Shown here in pieces: positions 48,471-58,712 of a DNA stretch of 64,000 nucleotides. The notes under the pieces are model-generated. The model saw only the letters and a list, made by a program, of their open reading frames with translations, had not been told where the DNA came from and made no database searches. Origin of the DNA: an uncultured Luminiphilus sp. (GTDB lineage Bacteria; Pseudomonadota; Gammaproteobacteria; Pseudomonadales; Halieaceae); the NCBI GenBank assembly GCA_943840615.1, contig CALSVI010000002.1:62001-126000 (forward strand), read 5' to 3'. Each line of letters opens with the position of its first letter. Within the stretch, counting starts at the first letter, position 1. Made by a program: the position numbers and the translations under genes.

Positions 48471-50285
48471 TCAGCGGCCACGCAGAAACAGTTTATCCAG
48501 ATCGGTCATTCCCAATTGCACCCAGGTCGGGCGACCGTGGTTGCACTGACCGGAGCGCTCAGTCTCCTCCATGTCTCGCAACAGCGCATTCATCTCGGGC
48601 AAGGTGAGCCTACGGTTGGCCCGCACCGATCCGTGGCAAGCCATGGTTGACAACAATTCATCGAGGGAACTGGCAATCCGGTCGCTAGTCCCAAATTCAA
48701 GCAGGTCAGAGAGGACATCGCGCACTAGCAGCTCGGCATCGGCGTCTTTGAGCGCAGCGGGGAGCTCTCGGCAGATCACGGACTCCTCACCCACCGCCTC
48801 TACGAGTACACCTAGCGCTGCCAACTCTTCTGCCTGCTCTGTGGCGATCGCTGCTTCCCGGTTAGAGACCGCCAGCGTCAACGGCACGAGCAGCGGTTGG
48901 CGGGTAATACCGCTGCCGTCTCGAGCCTGCTTGAGTCGCTCGTAGGTGATCCGCTCATGGGCTGCATGCATGTCGACCAGGACCAAGCCCTGCTGGTTCT
49001 CCGCCAGAATATAGACGCCGTGGAGTTGCGCTACGGCAAAGCCTAACGGCGGGATGTCGGCTGTGCCATCCGTGAACTCGGGCTGCGGGACCGTGCTGTG
49101 GGGCTGAAACGGTGAAGACTGAAAACCACCGGCGCCACTGGCTGGCCAGGACCGATCACCCCCCGATGCGGCTCCCATATTCCCGGCGGCGAAAGAGGGT
49201 GAACCGCCTACCGCCAAGCCCATACTCGACTGCAGCGCCCCCGTGTCGCTATCGGCCTGCGACATCACCGCGGCAGCCTGGCCCGGCCGGACATCGGCCA
49301 GCGCACGCGAGAGCGTGCCGAACAGAAAATCATGAACGCCCCGGCTATCGCGGAAGCGCACCTCGTGTTTCGTCGGGTGCACATTCACATCCACCCCTGC
49401 CGGGTCCAGCTCTAGAAACAAAACAAAAGCAGGGTGCCGTCCGTGGAACAAGACATCGCGATACGCTTGTCTGATCGCATGGGACACCAGCTTGTCGCGG
49501 ATGACCCGGCCGTTGACAAAAAAGTACTGCAGGTCAGCCTGACTGCGTGAGAACGTGGGTTCCGCCACCCACCCCCAAAGCCGCAGCGGCCCGGCCTGTC
49601 GCTCGATAGCCACGGTGTGCTCGGCGAATTCCCGGCCGCAGATAGTTGCGATCCTTCGAGTGCGCTCACTCTCGGCCATCGCCGCGTTGAGCTGCAGGGT
49701 TTGTTTGCCGTTGTGGCGCACTGAGAATGCGACATCGGGTCGAGATAGCGCCTGACGCTTGATCACCTCATGGACATGGCCAAACTCGGTTTTTTCGGTG
49801 CGCAAGAACTTGCGTCGGGCTGGCGTGTTGTAAAACAGGTCACGCACCTCGACGGTAGTGCCTCGAGGGTGCGGCGCGGGGCGAACCGATACCGACATCT
49901 CACGACCTTCGCACAGCGCCTGCTGACCGTGAGCCGAGTCGCCCCTCGTATTAGAAGTCAACGCCAACCGTGACACCGACGCGATAGAGGCAAGCGCCTC
50001 GCCGCGAAAGCCCAGCGAAGCCACCGCCTCAAGATCCTCGATAGAGTCGATCTTGCTCGTCGCGTGACGAGCCATCGAGAGCGCAAGATCGCTCTCACCC
50101 ATCCCCGTTCCGTTATCCCGAATTCTCAACAGTCTGCTACCACCCGCCTCGACATCGATATCGATTCGGGTTGCGCCAGCATCTAGGCTGTTTTCAACCG
50201 CCTCCTTCACAACGGACGACGGCCGTTCCACAACCTCACCGGCAGCGATCTGATTAGCAAGACGAGGTTCGAGAATACGAATCAC
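48471..50285 (-). CDS. mutL: DNA mismatch repair protein MutL
   Basis: MutL links mismatch recognition by MutS to strand incision. The GHKL ATPase part has [36 protein letters not shown] and [10 protein letters not shown]. The C-terminal part carries [20 protein letters not shown] and [10 protein letters not shown], which match the endonuclease motifs of mutH-independent MutL proteins. The GTG at 50285 is preferred over TTG at 50291 because GGAGG lies seven bases before it. It has 604 residues. Confidence 0.95.
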   Translation of the reverse strand: MIRILEPRLANQIAAGEVVERPSSVVKEAVENSLDAGATRIDIDVEAGGSRLLRIRDNGTGMGESDLALSMARHATSKIDSIEDLEAVASLGFRGEALASIASVSRLALTSNTRGDSAHGQQALCEGREMSVSVRPAPHPRGTTVEVRDLFYNTPARRKFLRTEKTEFGHVHEVIKRQALSRPDVAFSVRHNGKQTLQLNAAMAESERTRRIATICGREFAEHTVAIERQAGPLRLWGWVAEPTFSRSQADLQYFFVNGRVIRDKLVSHAIRQAYRDVLFHGRHPAFVLFLELDPAGVDVNVHPTKHEVRFRDSRGVHDFLFGTLSRALADVRPGQAAAVMSQADSDTGALQSSMGLAVGGSPSFAAGNMGAASGGDRSWPASGAGGFQSSPFQPHSTVPQPEFTDGTADIPPLGFAVAQLHGVYILAENQQGLVLVDMHAAHERITYERLKQARDGSGITRQPLLVPLTLAVSNREAAIATEQAEELAALGVLVEAVGEESVICRELPAALKDADAELLVRDVLSDLLEFGTSDRIASSLDELLSTMACHGSVRANRRLTLPEMNALLRDMEETERSGQCNHGRPTWVQLGMTDLDKLFLRGR

Positions 50286-50287
50286 GC

Positions 50288-51667
50288 TCAACCCTCCGGA
50301 ATCAGCAAAGTCTGGCCCACAAAGATTACGTCACGGCCGAGGCCATTACTTCGCTTGATCGAGGCAACTGTCACACCGTAGCGCTCGGCTATTTCGGATA
50401 GTGTATCGCCCGCGACGATAGTCACTTCGCTGCCCCCCTTCTCGCGTTGCCAGGCAAGTAGCGTGCCCGGTGGCGGTTGGCGTGCAAACCAGCTCTGGAT
50501 ACCTCGCCGGATTGCCCGCGCCATTTTGTCCTGATAGGCAGGGGTCGCCAACCGCTCCGCCTCGCCGGGATTGGAAATAAAACCGGTCTCGATCAGTAAT
50601 GATGGCACATCGGGGGATTTGAGCACGGCAAATCCCGCCTGCTCGACGCGCTTTTTGTGAAGACGCGCGACACCGTCGATCTGCTCAAGAATGAGGGCGC
50701 CCAGATTCAGACTGGTATCCAGCGTGCCGGTCATCGACAGATCCGCCAATACGCCTGCCAACATGGGATCCATCTCTCCCAGCTCGACACCCCCCACCAG
50801 ATCCGCGGCATTCTCGGTGTCAGCCAAATATTGCGCGGTAGTAGAGGTGGCGCCCCGCGTCGAGAGCGCATACACCGAGGCGCCATGCGCCGACTTTTCC
50901 CGAAACGCATCAGCATGAATCGACACAAACAGGTCAGCCTTGAGGGCACGCGCACGATCTCGACGACTTTTTAGGCTCACATAGTAATCGCCGGTGCGCA
51001 CGAGCACGGGTTTGAAGCCGGGTATCTTTGCCAGCTGACCCTCCAAGCGGCGAGCAATTTGCAGTACCACAGATTTCTCCCGAAGCCCGCCCGGACCCGA
51101 GGCGCCCGGGTCCTCACCGCCATGCCCGGGATCGATCGCTATGACGATATCGCGGCGACTCTCTAACGACGCTACGGACAGTACGGGTCGAGGCGCCACC
51201 AACTCGGTGTCATCGAATAAATCGATCACCACGCGATACCCTGTCGTTTCGTTCGGGGGCAACAAAAAGACCGAGGTCCGCACCGCTGCAGCGAGATCAA
51301 AGACCAGCCGCAGATCGGTACCTTTGCGGACACCAGAGCGAAGTTGGCGAATAGGCGTACCTTCAAGCGGCAGTGGCTTCAAACTTGTGCCTAATTGGCT
51401 GCTGGCAAGATCCACCACAAAACGGTCGGGGTTAGCCAGCGACAGGGTGTTGAACTCGGCCAACCCGGACAGATCGAGCACTACCCGGGTGTGATCGGGC
51501 GCTCGCCACAGTCTCACCGCCTCCACGTCGGCAGCACGTGCTGCCGGCATTGAACTCACCACCACGACTGCCGCGATAGCCATGCCCGCGAGTCGCCGCA
51601 AGCGTTGAACGCCGCGCAGCGGGTCCGCGATCTCATCGTCCTCGGGGCGCTTCAGACACATCGCCAT
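50288..51667 (-). CDS. amiC: N-acetylmuramoyl-L-alanine amidase (AmiC/AmiB type) with LysM
   Basis: This periplasmic cell-division amidase removes peptide stems from septal peptidoglycan. An export segment ([17 protein letters not shown]) is followed by an AMIN domain (about residues 48-130). The zinc amidase domain shows [24 protein letters not shown] and [14 protein letters not shown]. One C-terminal LysM repeat ([21 protein letters not shown]) binds glycan. AmiB is an equally good name by position (tsaE-amiB-mutL in E. coli). The ATG at 51667 overlaps nothing and sits 1 base from the tsaE stop. Confidence 0.9.
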   Translation of the reverse strand: MAMCLKRPEDDEIADPLRGVQRLRRLAGMAIAAVVVVSSMPAARAADVEAVRLWRAPDHTRVVLDLSGLAEFNTLSLANPDRFVVDLASSQLGTSLKPLPLEGTPIRQLRSGVRKGTDLRLVFDLAAAVRTSVFLLPPNETTGYRVVIDLFDDTELVAPRPVLSVASLESRRDIVIAIDPGHGGEDPGASGPGGLREKSVVLQIARRLEGQLAKIPGFKPVLVRTGDYYVSLKSRRDRARALKADLFVSIHADAFREKSAHGASVYALSTRGATSTTAQYLADTENAADLVGGVELGEMDPMLAGVLADLSMTGTLDTSLNLGALILEQIDGVARLHKKRVEQAGFAVLKSPDVPSLLIETGFISNPGEAERLATPAYQDKMARAIRRGIQSWFARQPPPGTLLAWQREKGGSEVTIVAGDTLSEIAERYGVTVASIKRSNGLGRDVIFVGQTLLIPEG

Positions 51668-51668
51668 A

Positions 51669-52139
51669 TCAGCCCGATAGCGCTTCAAGTAATGTCTTGC
51701 TGTGAGCGCTCAGACTGGCAACCCGCCCGGAGCCCTCGGGTGTGAGCGTAATATCCAGCGTGGGCAGGGGCAGCTCATTTTCGGCGCGCTCTGGCCATTC
51801 GATCAACAGAATGCCCTGCGCAGAGAGATAATCGTCCACTCCAAGATATGTCAGTTCCTGGGCATTGCCCAGCCGGTATAAATCGAGATGAAAGACCGGC
51901 CCATCCCGCATGGCTTCATAAGGCTCGACCAGCGTGTAGGTTGGGCTCTTTACCGAGCCTGTATGGCCTCTCCCGCGCAAAAAGCCGCGGCTGAATGTGG
52001 TCTTGCCCGCACCCAGCTCACCGCGCAGGAACACCACTTGGGGCACCGCCACGTAGCGTGCGAGTCGGTCACCCAGCGCTAGGGTCGCCTCCTCGTCTTG
52101 AAGGGCAATTTCACAGTGGTGGGTCAAAGTCCGGGTCAT
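51669..52139 (-). CDS. tsaE: tRNA threonylcarbamoyladenosine biosynthesis ATPase TsaE
   Basis: TsaE is the ATPase that supports TsaB-TsaD in making t6A37 in tRNAs reading ANN codons. Its Walker A is RGELGAGKTTFSRGFL, followed by VKSPTYTLVEPYE and HLDLYRLG, with IEWPERA near the end. It has 156 residues and an ATG start. It is divergent from queG with 46 bases between the starts, and is followed directly by the amidase gene. Confidence 0.95.
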   Translation of the reverse strand: MTRTLTHHCEIALQDEEATLALGDRLARYVAVPQVVFLRGELGAGKTTFSRGFLRGRGHTGSVKSPTYTLVEPYEAMRDGPVFHLDLYRLGNAQELTYLGVDDYLSAQGILLIEWPERAENELPLPTLDITLTPEGSGRVASLSAHSKTLLEALSG

Positions 52140-52185
52140 ACATCAAGTGTAACGCGCTCGGCCGGGCATCTGTCACAATCTCACC

Positions 52186-53268
52186 ATGACCGTTCCCACC
52201 ACTATCGCCAACGACCAGTCACCGGCGCCCGACGCTGCGCTGCTGGACCGTATTCGCACCTGGGGAGGCGAGCTCGGTTTTCAGGCGGTGGGCTTTACCG
52301 GCATCGAACTTTCCCAGCACCAAGACTACCTCGCAAAATGGTTGGCGGCGGGTTACCACGGGCAGATGGACTGGATGGCCCGTCACGGTGATAAACGAAG
52401 CCGTCCCGAAGCGCTGGTGCCGGGAACCTGTACCGTCATCACCGCACGAATGGATTATCTACCCGAGGGCGAAGACCCTGAGACCGTGTTGGCGTCTGCA
52501 GACAAGGCTTATATCTCTCGTTACGCGCTGGGTCGCGACTATCACAAGCTCATGCGCGCCAGGCTGGCCAAGCTCGCTAAACACATTGAAACGCAGCTCG
52601 GACGCGGCCAGTACCGGGCGTTTGTCGACAGCGCTCCGGTGCTGGAACGCGCCTTGGCTGAAAATGCCGGTCTGGGATGGATTGGCAAGAACACCATGTT
52701 GCTGAACGACAAAGCGGGGTCCTGGTTCTTCCTAGGCGAGATCTACACCGATATTCCGCTTCCGGCTGACTCGCCGCAAGAGACCGAGCACTGCGGGAGT
52801 TGCCACGCCTGCCTCGATATCTGTCCGACCAATGCCTTTATCGCGCCCTGGGTGCTCGACGCTCGCAAGTGCATTTCCTACCTGACGATCGAGCACGACG
52901 GCGTGATTCCTGAAGCGCTGCGGCCCGCAATGGGCAACCGAATTTATGGCTGTGACGACTGTCAGCTGGTTTGCCCTTGGAATAAATTTGCTCAGCGCAC
53001 CGCCGAGCCCGACTTTGCACCGCGACACGGCTTAGATGACATTGATTTACTCGACTGCTTTGGCTGGGATGAGTCGACCTTTCTTGCACGCACTGAAGGC
53101 TCAGCGATTCGGCGGATTGGCTACGAACGCTGGCGGCGAAATGTAGCCATCGCGCTGGGCAACGCAGCATCCAGCGACGCCATCAAAGCAGCGCTGACGT
53201 TAGCGCTCGAGGATCCATCCGACATAGTGCGTGAACACGTGCAGTGGGCGCTGGCTCAGCACCCCTAA
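52186..53268 (+). CDS. queG: Epoxyqueuosine reductase QueG
   Basis: QueG performs the last step of queuosine tRNA modification, a cobalamin- and 4Fe-4S-dependent epoxide reduction. The N-terminal domain has YHGQMDWMARH and DYHKLMRARL. The two iron-sulfur cysteine clusters are CGSCHACLDICP and YGCDDCQLVCPWNKF. HEAT-like repeats end the 360-residue protein (RRIGYERWRRNVAIALGNA). It is convergent with orn, 11 bases apart. Confidence 0.95.
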   Translation: MTVPTTIANDQSPAPDAALLDRIRTWGGELGFQAVGFTGIELSQHQDYLAKWLAAGYHGQMDWMARHGDKRSRPEALVPGTCTVITARMDYLPEGEDPETVLASADKAYISRYALGRDYHKLMRARLAKLAKHIETQLGRGQYRAFVDSAPVLERALAENAGLGWIGKNTMLLNDKAGSWFFLGEIYTDIPLPADSPQETEHCGSCHACLDICPTNAFIAPWVLDARKCISYLTIEHDGVIPEALRPAMGNRIYGCDDCQLVCPWNKFAQRTAEPDFAPRHGLDDIDLLDCFGWDESTFLARTEGSAIRRIGYERWRRNVAIALGNAASSDAIKAALTLALEDPSDIVREHVQWALAQHP

Positions 53269-53279
53269 GTGCCGGAGAC

Positions 53280-53825
53280 TCACTCCACCCGCAAAAAATG
53301 CGTGCGGTAGTGACGCAGCTCCTCAATCGATTCCCGAATATCCGCAAGCGCCTGGTGCATGCCTTGCTTGGGTGCCAAGGGAAGATCCGGTCGCCAGCGC
53401 TGCATCAAGATTTTCAGGGTGCTGACATCGAGATTGCGGTAGTGAAAGAATTTTTCGAGGTCGGGCATATAGCGCGCCATAAACCGGCGGTCCTGACAGA
53501 TGGAATTCCCGCACATGGGAGAGTGACCCTCGGGCACCCAGCGGCGCAAAAAATCCAGCGTCATGTCAGTGGCCAGCTGCTCCGTAATCTCGCTCGTTCT
53601 AACACGATCTGCCAATCCAGAGCCGATGTGGGTTCGGGTATTCCATTCATCCATCGCATCAAGCTCTGCCGGTGCCTGATGAATCGCAATTACCGGGCCC
53701 TCGGCCAGCACTGTCAGATTGGAATCCGTCACGATGGTCGCGATCTCGATGACCCGGTGCACGTCGGGGATCAAGCCGGTCATTTCCATATCCACCCAGA
53801 TCAGGTTCTGGTTACTGACCGCCAT
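53280..53825 (-). CDS. orn: Oligoribonuclease
   Basis: Orn degrades 2-5 nucleotide RNAs and pGpG and is usually essential in gammaproteobacteria. The DEDD exonuclease motifs are [36 protein letters not shown] and [18 protein letters not shown]. The ATG at 53825 has AGGAG upstream and gives 181 residues; the longer upstream reading is not family-like. It is divergent from rsgA, the normal arrangement. Confidence 0.96.
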   Translation of the reverse strand: MAVSNQNLIWVDMEMTGLIPDVHRVIEIATIVTDSNLTVLAEGPVIAIHQAPAELDAMDEWNTRTHIGSGLADRVRTSEITEQLATDMTLDFLRRWVPEGHSPMCGNSICQDRRFMARYMPDLEKFFHYRNLDVSTLKILMQRWRPDLPLAPKQGMHQALADIRESIEELRHYRTHFLRVE

Positions 53826-53923
53826 CTGTTTGCTCCTCTTTTGCGCGACCCGATTTGCATCGTTGCGGCGTCGCCCTCTCAGGAACCTGCGCCAAGTCGT
53901 GTTGGGTGACATACACTAGCACG

Positions 53924-54881
53924 ATGACAAAGCGTCGCCTCACCGATCAACAAGCGCGCCGAATACAGGCTCAGCGCTCCCACTCGGGCCAACAGTCCCC
54001 TGAGACAGGACAGGCGGGCTTGGTAATCGCCCGCTATGGCAAACAAGCGCTGGTCGAGGCTCGCTCGGGAGAGCGCATGCTGTGTCATCTTCGCGCACAC
54101 CTCGAATCCCCGGTGGCAGGTGATGAAGTGCTGTGGCTGCCGGCAGAGGAAACTGGCGTCATCGACGCATTGATTGCGCGACGCAATGTGCTTGCTCGGC
54201 CAGATGTGCAAGGACGGCTGCGGCCGGTGGCCGCTAATATTGACCTCATGCTGATCGTGTTCGCTCCGGAACCCGCTCCGCAGGCGAATTTACTGGACCG
54301 CTATCTGGTCGCTGCGGAAGACATGGGGGTGGAGGCCCTATTGATACTCAACAAGGCCGACTTACTCAAAGACGACCAACTGCCGCAGCAACTGGCACGG
54401 TATGCCTCCCTCGGTTACCGCACGCTGACCACGCATCACGAACTACCCGATCTAAAGGCGCTCACCGCCGTCATCGCTGATCGCACGCTTGGTGTTAGTG
54501 GGGCAGTCCGGTGTGGGGAAATCGTCATTAATACAAAGACTGCTGCCAGACGCCTCTATTCGTGTCGGCGCACTGTCGGAGGTCGCCCATAAAGGCCGCC
54601 ACACCACGACCACCGCGGAGGTATTTCATCTCCCGGGGGGCGGCCGACTGATCGATTCACCCGGTGTTCGGGATTTTGGCCTGACCCATGTATCGCCCGA
54701 CGCGGTTGCGACTGGCTTCACAGAGTTCAGGCCTTACCTTGGCCACTGCCGATTCCGTGACTGCCAACATCAGAGTGAACCGGGCTGCGCCGTGAAAGCA
54801 GCCATCGAAGCCGGGGAGATCCGTATCGAGCGCTTCGAGAGTTTTTGCCAAATTGTGGCCAGTCTTGACGCCAGCGGTTAG
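53924..54881 (+). CDS. rsgA: Small ribosomal subunit biogenesis GTPase RsgA (one frameshift)
   Basis: RsgA is a circularly permuted GTPase that acts late in 30S assembly. An N-terminal OB fold ([15 protein letters not shown]) is followed by LILNKADLL (G4). The G1 loop [29 protein letters not shown] and the zinc motif [18 protein letters not shown] lie in the neighbouring frame. One extra base at 54490-54492 makes the break. The ATG at 53924 begins [14 protein letters not shown], a family-like start. The gene ends in a 4-base overlap with convergent psd. Confidence 0.94.
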
Positions 54882-55732
54882 TGGTGGCCCGCTGGCGCAT
54901 CGATGGTGAGCGCCGAGCGAACCTTAACGGCGTCACCCACTTGATTGGCCCACTGCAAATCCGCCGCTTCTGTCACCAGCACCACCGTCGAGCCCAAAAA
55001 AAATCGCCCCATCTCCTGACCCGCTTCCAGCAAGGGCGCTTCGTCAACCTTCCATACCTGTTCGCGAATCGCTCCAGCACCGGGGGGTTCCCGCCCTCCC
55101 CAGACCGTAGCGATACCCGCGACGATCATGGCGCCTACCATGACCACCGCAACGCTCCCCCGATCTGTCTCAAAAAAACAGACCAGTCGCTCGTTGCGGG
55201 CCAGCAAGCCGTCAACGCGTTCTACCGTCGCAGCATTGACAGAGAACAGGTCTCCAGGAATGTAGCGCGTCCTGACCAAATGTCCCCGGATAGGCATGTG
55301 AACCCGGTGATAATCCCGCGGGGAGAGGTAGGTGGTGGCAAAACAGCCCTTGGCAAAGCGGCCGGCCTCTTCCTCACTCCCTGCCAGCAGCGCCCGCACG
55401 CTATAGGTCCGACCTTTGGCTTGTACCAATTGCGACGATGAAAGGGCGCCGCACTGGCTCAGCACGCCATCTGCGGGATGGCACCATTGGCTGTCCGCCA
55501 GTGGCCGCACGCCTTCGCGCAACGATCGCGTGAAAAAGGCGTTGAAGTGGGGAAAATCTTCACTTGAAGAACAGGTCGCTTCGGTAAGGTCAATATCGTA
55601 TCGAGCCATAAAGCGGCGGATGAGAAAATCTTTGAGCCACATCGGTCGCTCAAGTTGGGCCAGTCTGCCAACAAGACGCGAAAGCAAGTGCTGCGGCAAA
55701 ATTGCCTGCAGTGCAGTCATTACAGATTCCAT
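54878..55732 (-). CDS. psd: Phosphatidylserine decarboxylase proenzyme
   Basis: Psd makes phosphatidylethanolamine and self-cleaves to form a pyruvoyl group. The cleavage motif LGST is in [11 protein letters not shown] near residue 245. Other landmarks are [27 protein letters not shown] and [16 protein letters not shown]. The ATG at 55732 (MESVMTAL) gives 284 residues; starting at 55720 is also possible. It is convergent with rsgA, as in E. coli. Confidence 0.95.
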   Translation of the reverse strand: MESVMTALQAILPQHLLSRLVGRLAQLERPMWLKDFLIRRFMARYDIDLTEATCSSSEDFPHFNAFFTRSLREGVRPLADSQWCHPADGVLSQCGALSSSQLVQAKGRTYSVRALLAGSEEEAGRFAKGCFATTYLSPRDYHRVHMPIRGHLVRTRYIPGDLFSVNAATVERVDGLLARNERLVCFFETDRGSVAVVMVGAMIVAGIATVWGGREPPGAGAIREQVWKVDEAPLLEAGQEMGRFFLGSTVVLVTEAADLQWANQVGDAVKVRSALTIDAPAGHH

Positions 55733-55763
55733 AACGGTAGTGTAACCTAGGCCTACCAGTGCG

Positions 55764-56844
55764 ATGAATTCAGCTATGACTACCCAGCCCCGTACATTAC
55801 TGCTGTCACTATTAACAGCCCTTGCAGTCGCCTTGTCCGCCACTATTAGCCGCGCTCAAGACGACATGGGAGCGGAGGCCGCGCCTGTGGAGGCGGAGCT
55901 GAACGCCGCCAGTGCAGCGGCGCCCGACGACGACACATTAGGCGATGAGGTCATTGAGTCTGAAGAAGACTGGATCGAGGGTGGTCACCAGTACGCTACC
56001 CGCAAAGCCAACGAAATGACGCAATGGGTGGACAACTTTTTCGGCAACGACGAGCGTGATCTTGAACAGGCGGACTCCCGGCTACGGTTACGAACTATTT
56101 ACAACTGGGACGAACGGCTGGATAACGAGGTGAAGTTTCGGCTCGGCGGCAAGGTCAGCCTGCCTCAGATTTCCAAGCGACTCGATCTGGTTTTCCGCGG
56201 CGAAGATATGGACGACTTGAGTAACGATGGCGTTGAGGATCCCTCTGAGGATCGCATCGGACTGCAGTTACAGGTAGGCCCAAAAGACATTCGTAAGCAT
56301 CGTTTTGATCTGACCGTTGGATTCGGCAGCTCCGGCCCCAAGCCGGGCGCTAAATATGTCTATCAGGATGCGTTTGCCGAGGACCTGAACTTCCGCTTCA
56401 CCCAGCGCTTTACCTATGATCTAGGTGAAGGCGGTTATGGCTCTTCGCGCTTCGTACTCGATAAAGCCCTGCGCGAGCGAGAACTGGTGCGCGCCTACAC
56501 TCGTTTCCTGTACGGAGAGAAAACCGATGGCACCGAGTGGTCGACCAGCTTGTCCTACGCCCGCGGCTGGCAAGGAGACAGCGGGCGCGTCGGAGCGACT
56601 TGGCTGTATCTAGGTGCCGACGGTCAGACCGAACCCTACGATTTTGTAAAGAACTACAAAGTGGGCCTTAGACTGCGCAGGCAGGCCTATCAAGACTTCG
56701 TATTTCTGGGAGGTTGAGCCCAGCTACAACTGGCGGATCGATGAGCCCTATTTTGACCGCGAGGGCGCCTGGCGTATCGAGTTACGACTCGAGTTTCTGC
56801 TGTTCGACAATCCCACCGAAACGGTCGAGCGGCAAATCCGCTAG
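55764..56844 (+). CDS. Predicted exported, probably outer-membrane beta-rich protein (one frameshift)
   Basis: A clear signal peptide (LLLSLLTALAVALSATISRAQ) is followed by an acidic linker (about residues 33-70). About 280 residues of alternating polar and hydrophobic strands come next: LRLRTIYNWDERLDNEVKFRLGGK, then GLQLQVGPKDIRKHRFDLTVGFG. The end, WEVEPSYNWRIDEPYFDREGAW to VERQIR, lies in the next frame after one extra T at about 56703. The pattern suggests an outer-membrane barrel. I do not recognise a named family. It is divergent from psd with 31 bases between the starts. Confidence 0.65.
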
Positions 56845-56881
56845 CGTATGGCGCAGCTCCGCGAAGGGGCCACAATAAGTG

Positions 56882-58320
56882 CTATAGATTCTCTTCAGCG
56901 AAGGCAGCCAGACGCGACCGCACAATGCCGTTCACGTGCATCACGCCCGCGTGGGGATAATTTTTAACCTTTTCCACCAGATAAGTGAGTCCCGATGTCA
57001 GGGGCGAGATGTACTTGTTATCGATCTGTGCGAGGTTTCCCAACACCACCAATTTGGAATCTGCCCCCACACGGCTGATGATCGATTTCAGCTGGAACTG
57101 GGTCAGTCCCTGAGCCTCATCGATCACGATATAAGCGCCGTTAAACGAGCGACCACGCATAAAGTTTAGTGATTTAAACTGAATATTGGCGCGCTCCTTC
57201 ACGTATTCGATGCTGCCGTTAGAACATTCGTCCGCGCCATGGAGAATCTCCAGGTTGTCGTCGAAAGCCGCCAACCAAGGCGCCATCTTTTCTTCTTCGG
57301 TGCCGGGCAAAAAGCCAATTTCCTCGGCGATCGGCGGGGTAGATCGCGCAACAATGAGCTTGTTGTACTTGCGCTGTTCTAAAATAGCGTGCAGTCCATA
57401 GGCGAGGGCCAACAGGGTCTTTCCTGAGCCCGCAGGTCCAGTGAGGACTGTCATATCGACATCTTCGCTATCCAGCAGGCGCATCGCCATCGCCTGCTCC
57501 AGATTGCGGGGCGCCAGGCCCCAAAAGCGCTGGTTCATCAGATGATCGCGACTGTCGACTGCCAAGTAAACATAGTCCTCATCGACATGATCCACGTAGG
57601 CAATAAATGCCTGCTCGTCGTAAACAAATTGATTGGGATAAGCGTCGGGCAGCTCGCTTCGCGGTATCCGGTGTAGCGTGAGATTCTCTTCACGAACCGT
57701 ATCGACTTGTTGGATGCTGGACCAAAAATCTCCGGCAAAGCAGCCGTAGCCGGTCGACAACAAATCGATGTCATCGAGCACACGGTCATGGCGATAATCT
57801 TCGACGTGCTCCAGCCCGGACCCCTTGGCCTTGATCCGCATATTGATGTCTTTGGTCACGAGGCACACAAAGGCTCCGGGATGATCCGCACTCAGACGGA
57901 GCGCCACATTAATGATGCGGTTGTCGTTCGCCTGATCCTCATTGGTATTGAGAAACGGCACCTCGGCGTCATCGGCAATCAGCTGGTCGGGGAAAATCGC
58001 TAACGCGCCGAGACGATTTTCATCCAGATTGGACCCCGGGATATCCACCCCTTTTTGGATCTGCTGCGGCGAGGCGTTCCCACCACCTTGTCAATCAGCT
58101 GAATAGCAATACGCGCCTCACGGCTGACGCTTTTATCGCGGCGATCCTTGATGTGATCGAGTTCCTCAAGAACCGTCATGGGAATCACGACCTGATGTTC
58201 GGCGAACGCGGTGATCGCGGTTGGATCGTGCAACAGCACGTTGGTGTCGAGTACGTAAATCTTGCGATGTGCCGGTTCAAGCTGAGTGATTTCGGGGGTC
58301 TCGGCTGCAGTCAGCGGCAT
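56882..58320 (-). CDS. PIN-domain PhoH-family ATPase (one frameshift)
   Basis: The N-terminal PIN ribonuclease-like domain has [26 protein letters not shown] and [12 protein letters not shown] with [12 protein letters not shown]. The C-terminal PhoH P-loop ATPase has [37 protein letters not shown] and [18 protein letters not shown]-PhoH proteins are described as RNA helicase/RNase enzymes. The two frames join at about 58079-58081, where one base is missing in a CCC run between VVG and [15 protein letters not shown] lies six bases before the ATG. Confidence 0.92.
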
Positions 58321-58712
58321 GTAATCTCCTCGCAGGGCAAGTTAAAAACCAGATCGGTCGGCCGCAACATCGCGGTTACGGATTCCGATGATGTCATCAT
58401 TGTAGGCAAAATTTCGGGGTGAAAAGCCCTCGGCGCACTGACGGCGCTTGGGGGAGTCTGCTGAAGCGGCCTCGGATGACCAGCTTGTATCGGCACAGAC
58501 GGCGACCTACTCTCCAAATTTCGGGCACCCTCAGTAAACCGATGTGCCAAGGCTCTGTCAACGACTCTGCGAAAAAAACCGGGCTACGCTTTGTCCTGAC
58601 AGCGGCTCAGAAGTTCGATAGCATCGTGTAGCACTTAGGAACGTTGCGGTGACTGCTAACCAGTCTCAGTAGCAAAGCGATAATAACGATACTCCAGGAG
58701 CCGATACCGGCC
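58321..58712 (+). other. 392-base intergenic region with no gene recognised
   Basis: This lies between divergent genes (PIN-PhoH and the RNase II-family gene). No reading frame on either strand looks coding. A GATAAT hexamer near 58680 and CAGGAG near 58696 could belong to the promoter and leader of the downstream gene, but no good -35 is seen. Confidence 0.4.

Noticed and set aside
58311-58631. Small reading frames in the 392-base gap before the RNase II-family gene
   Set aside because: Both strands give short frames with no ribosome-binding site, no motif and random-looking composition.
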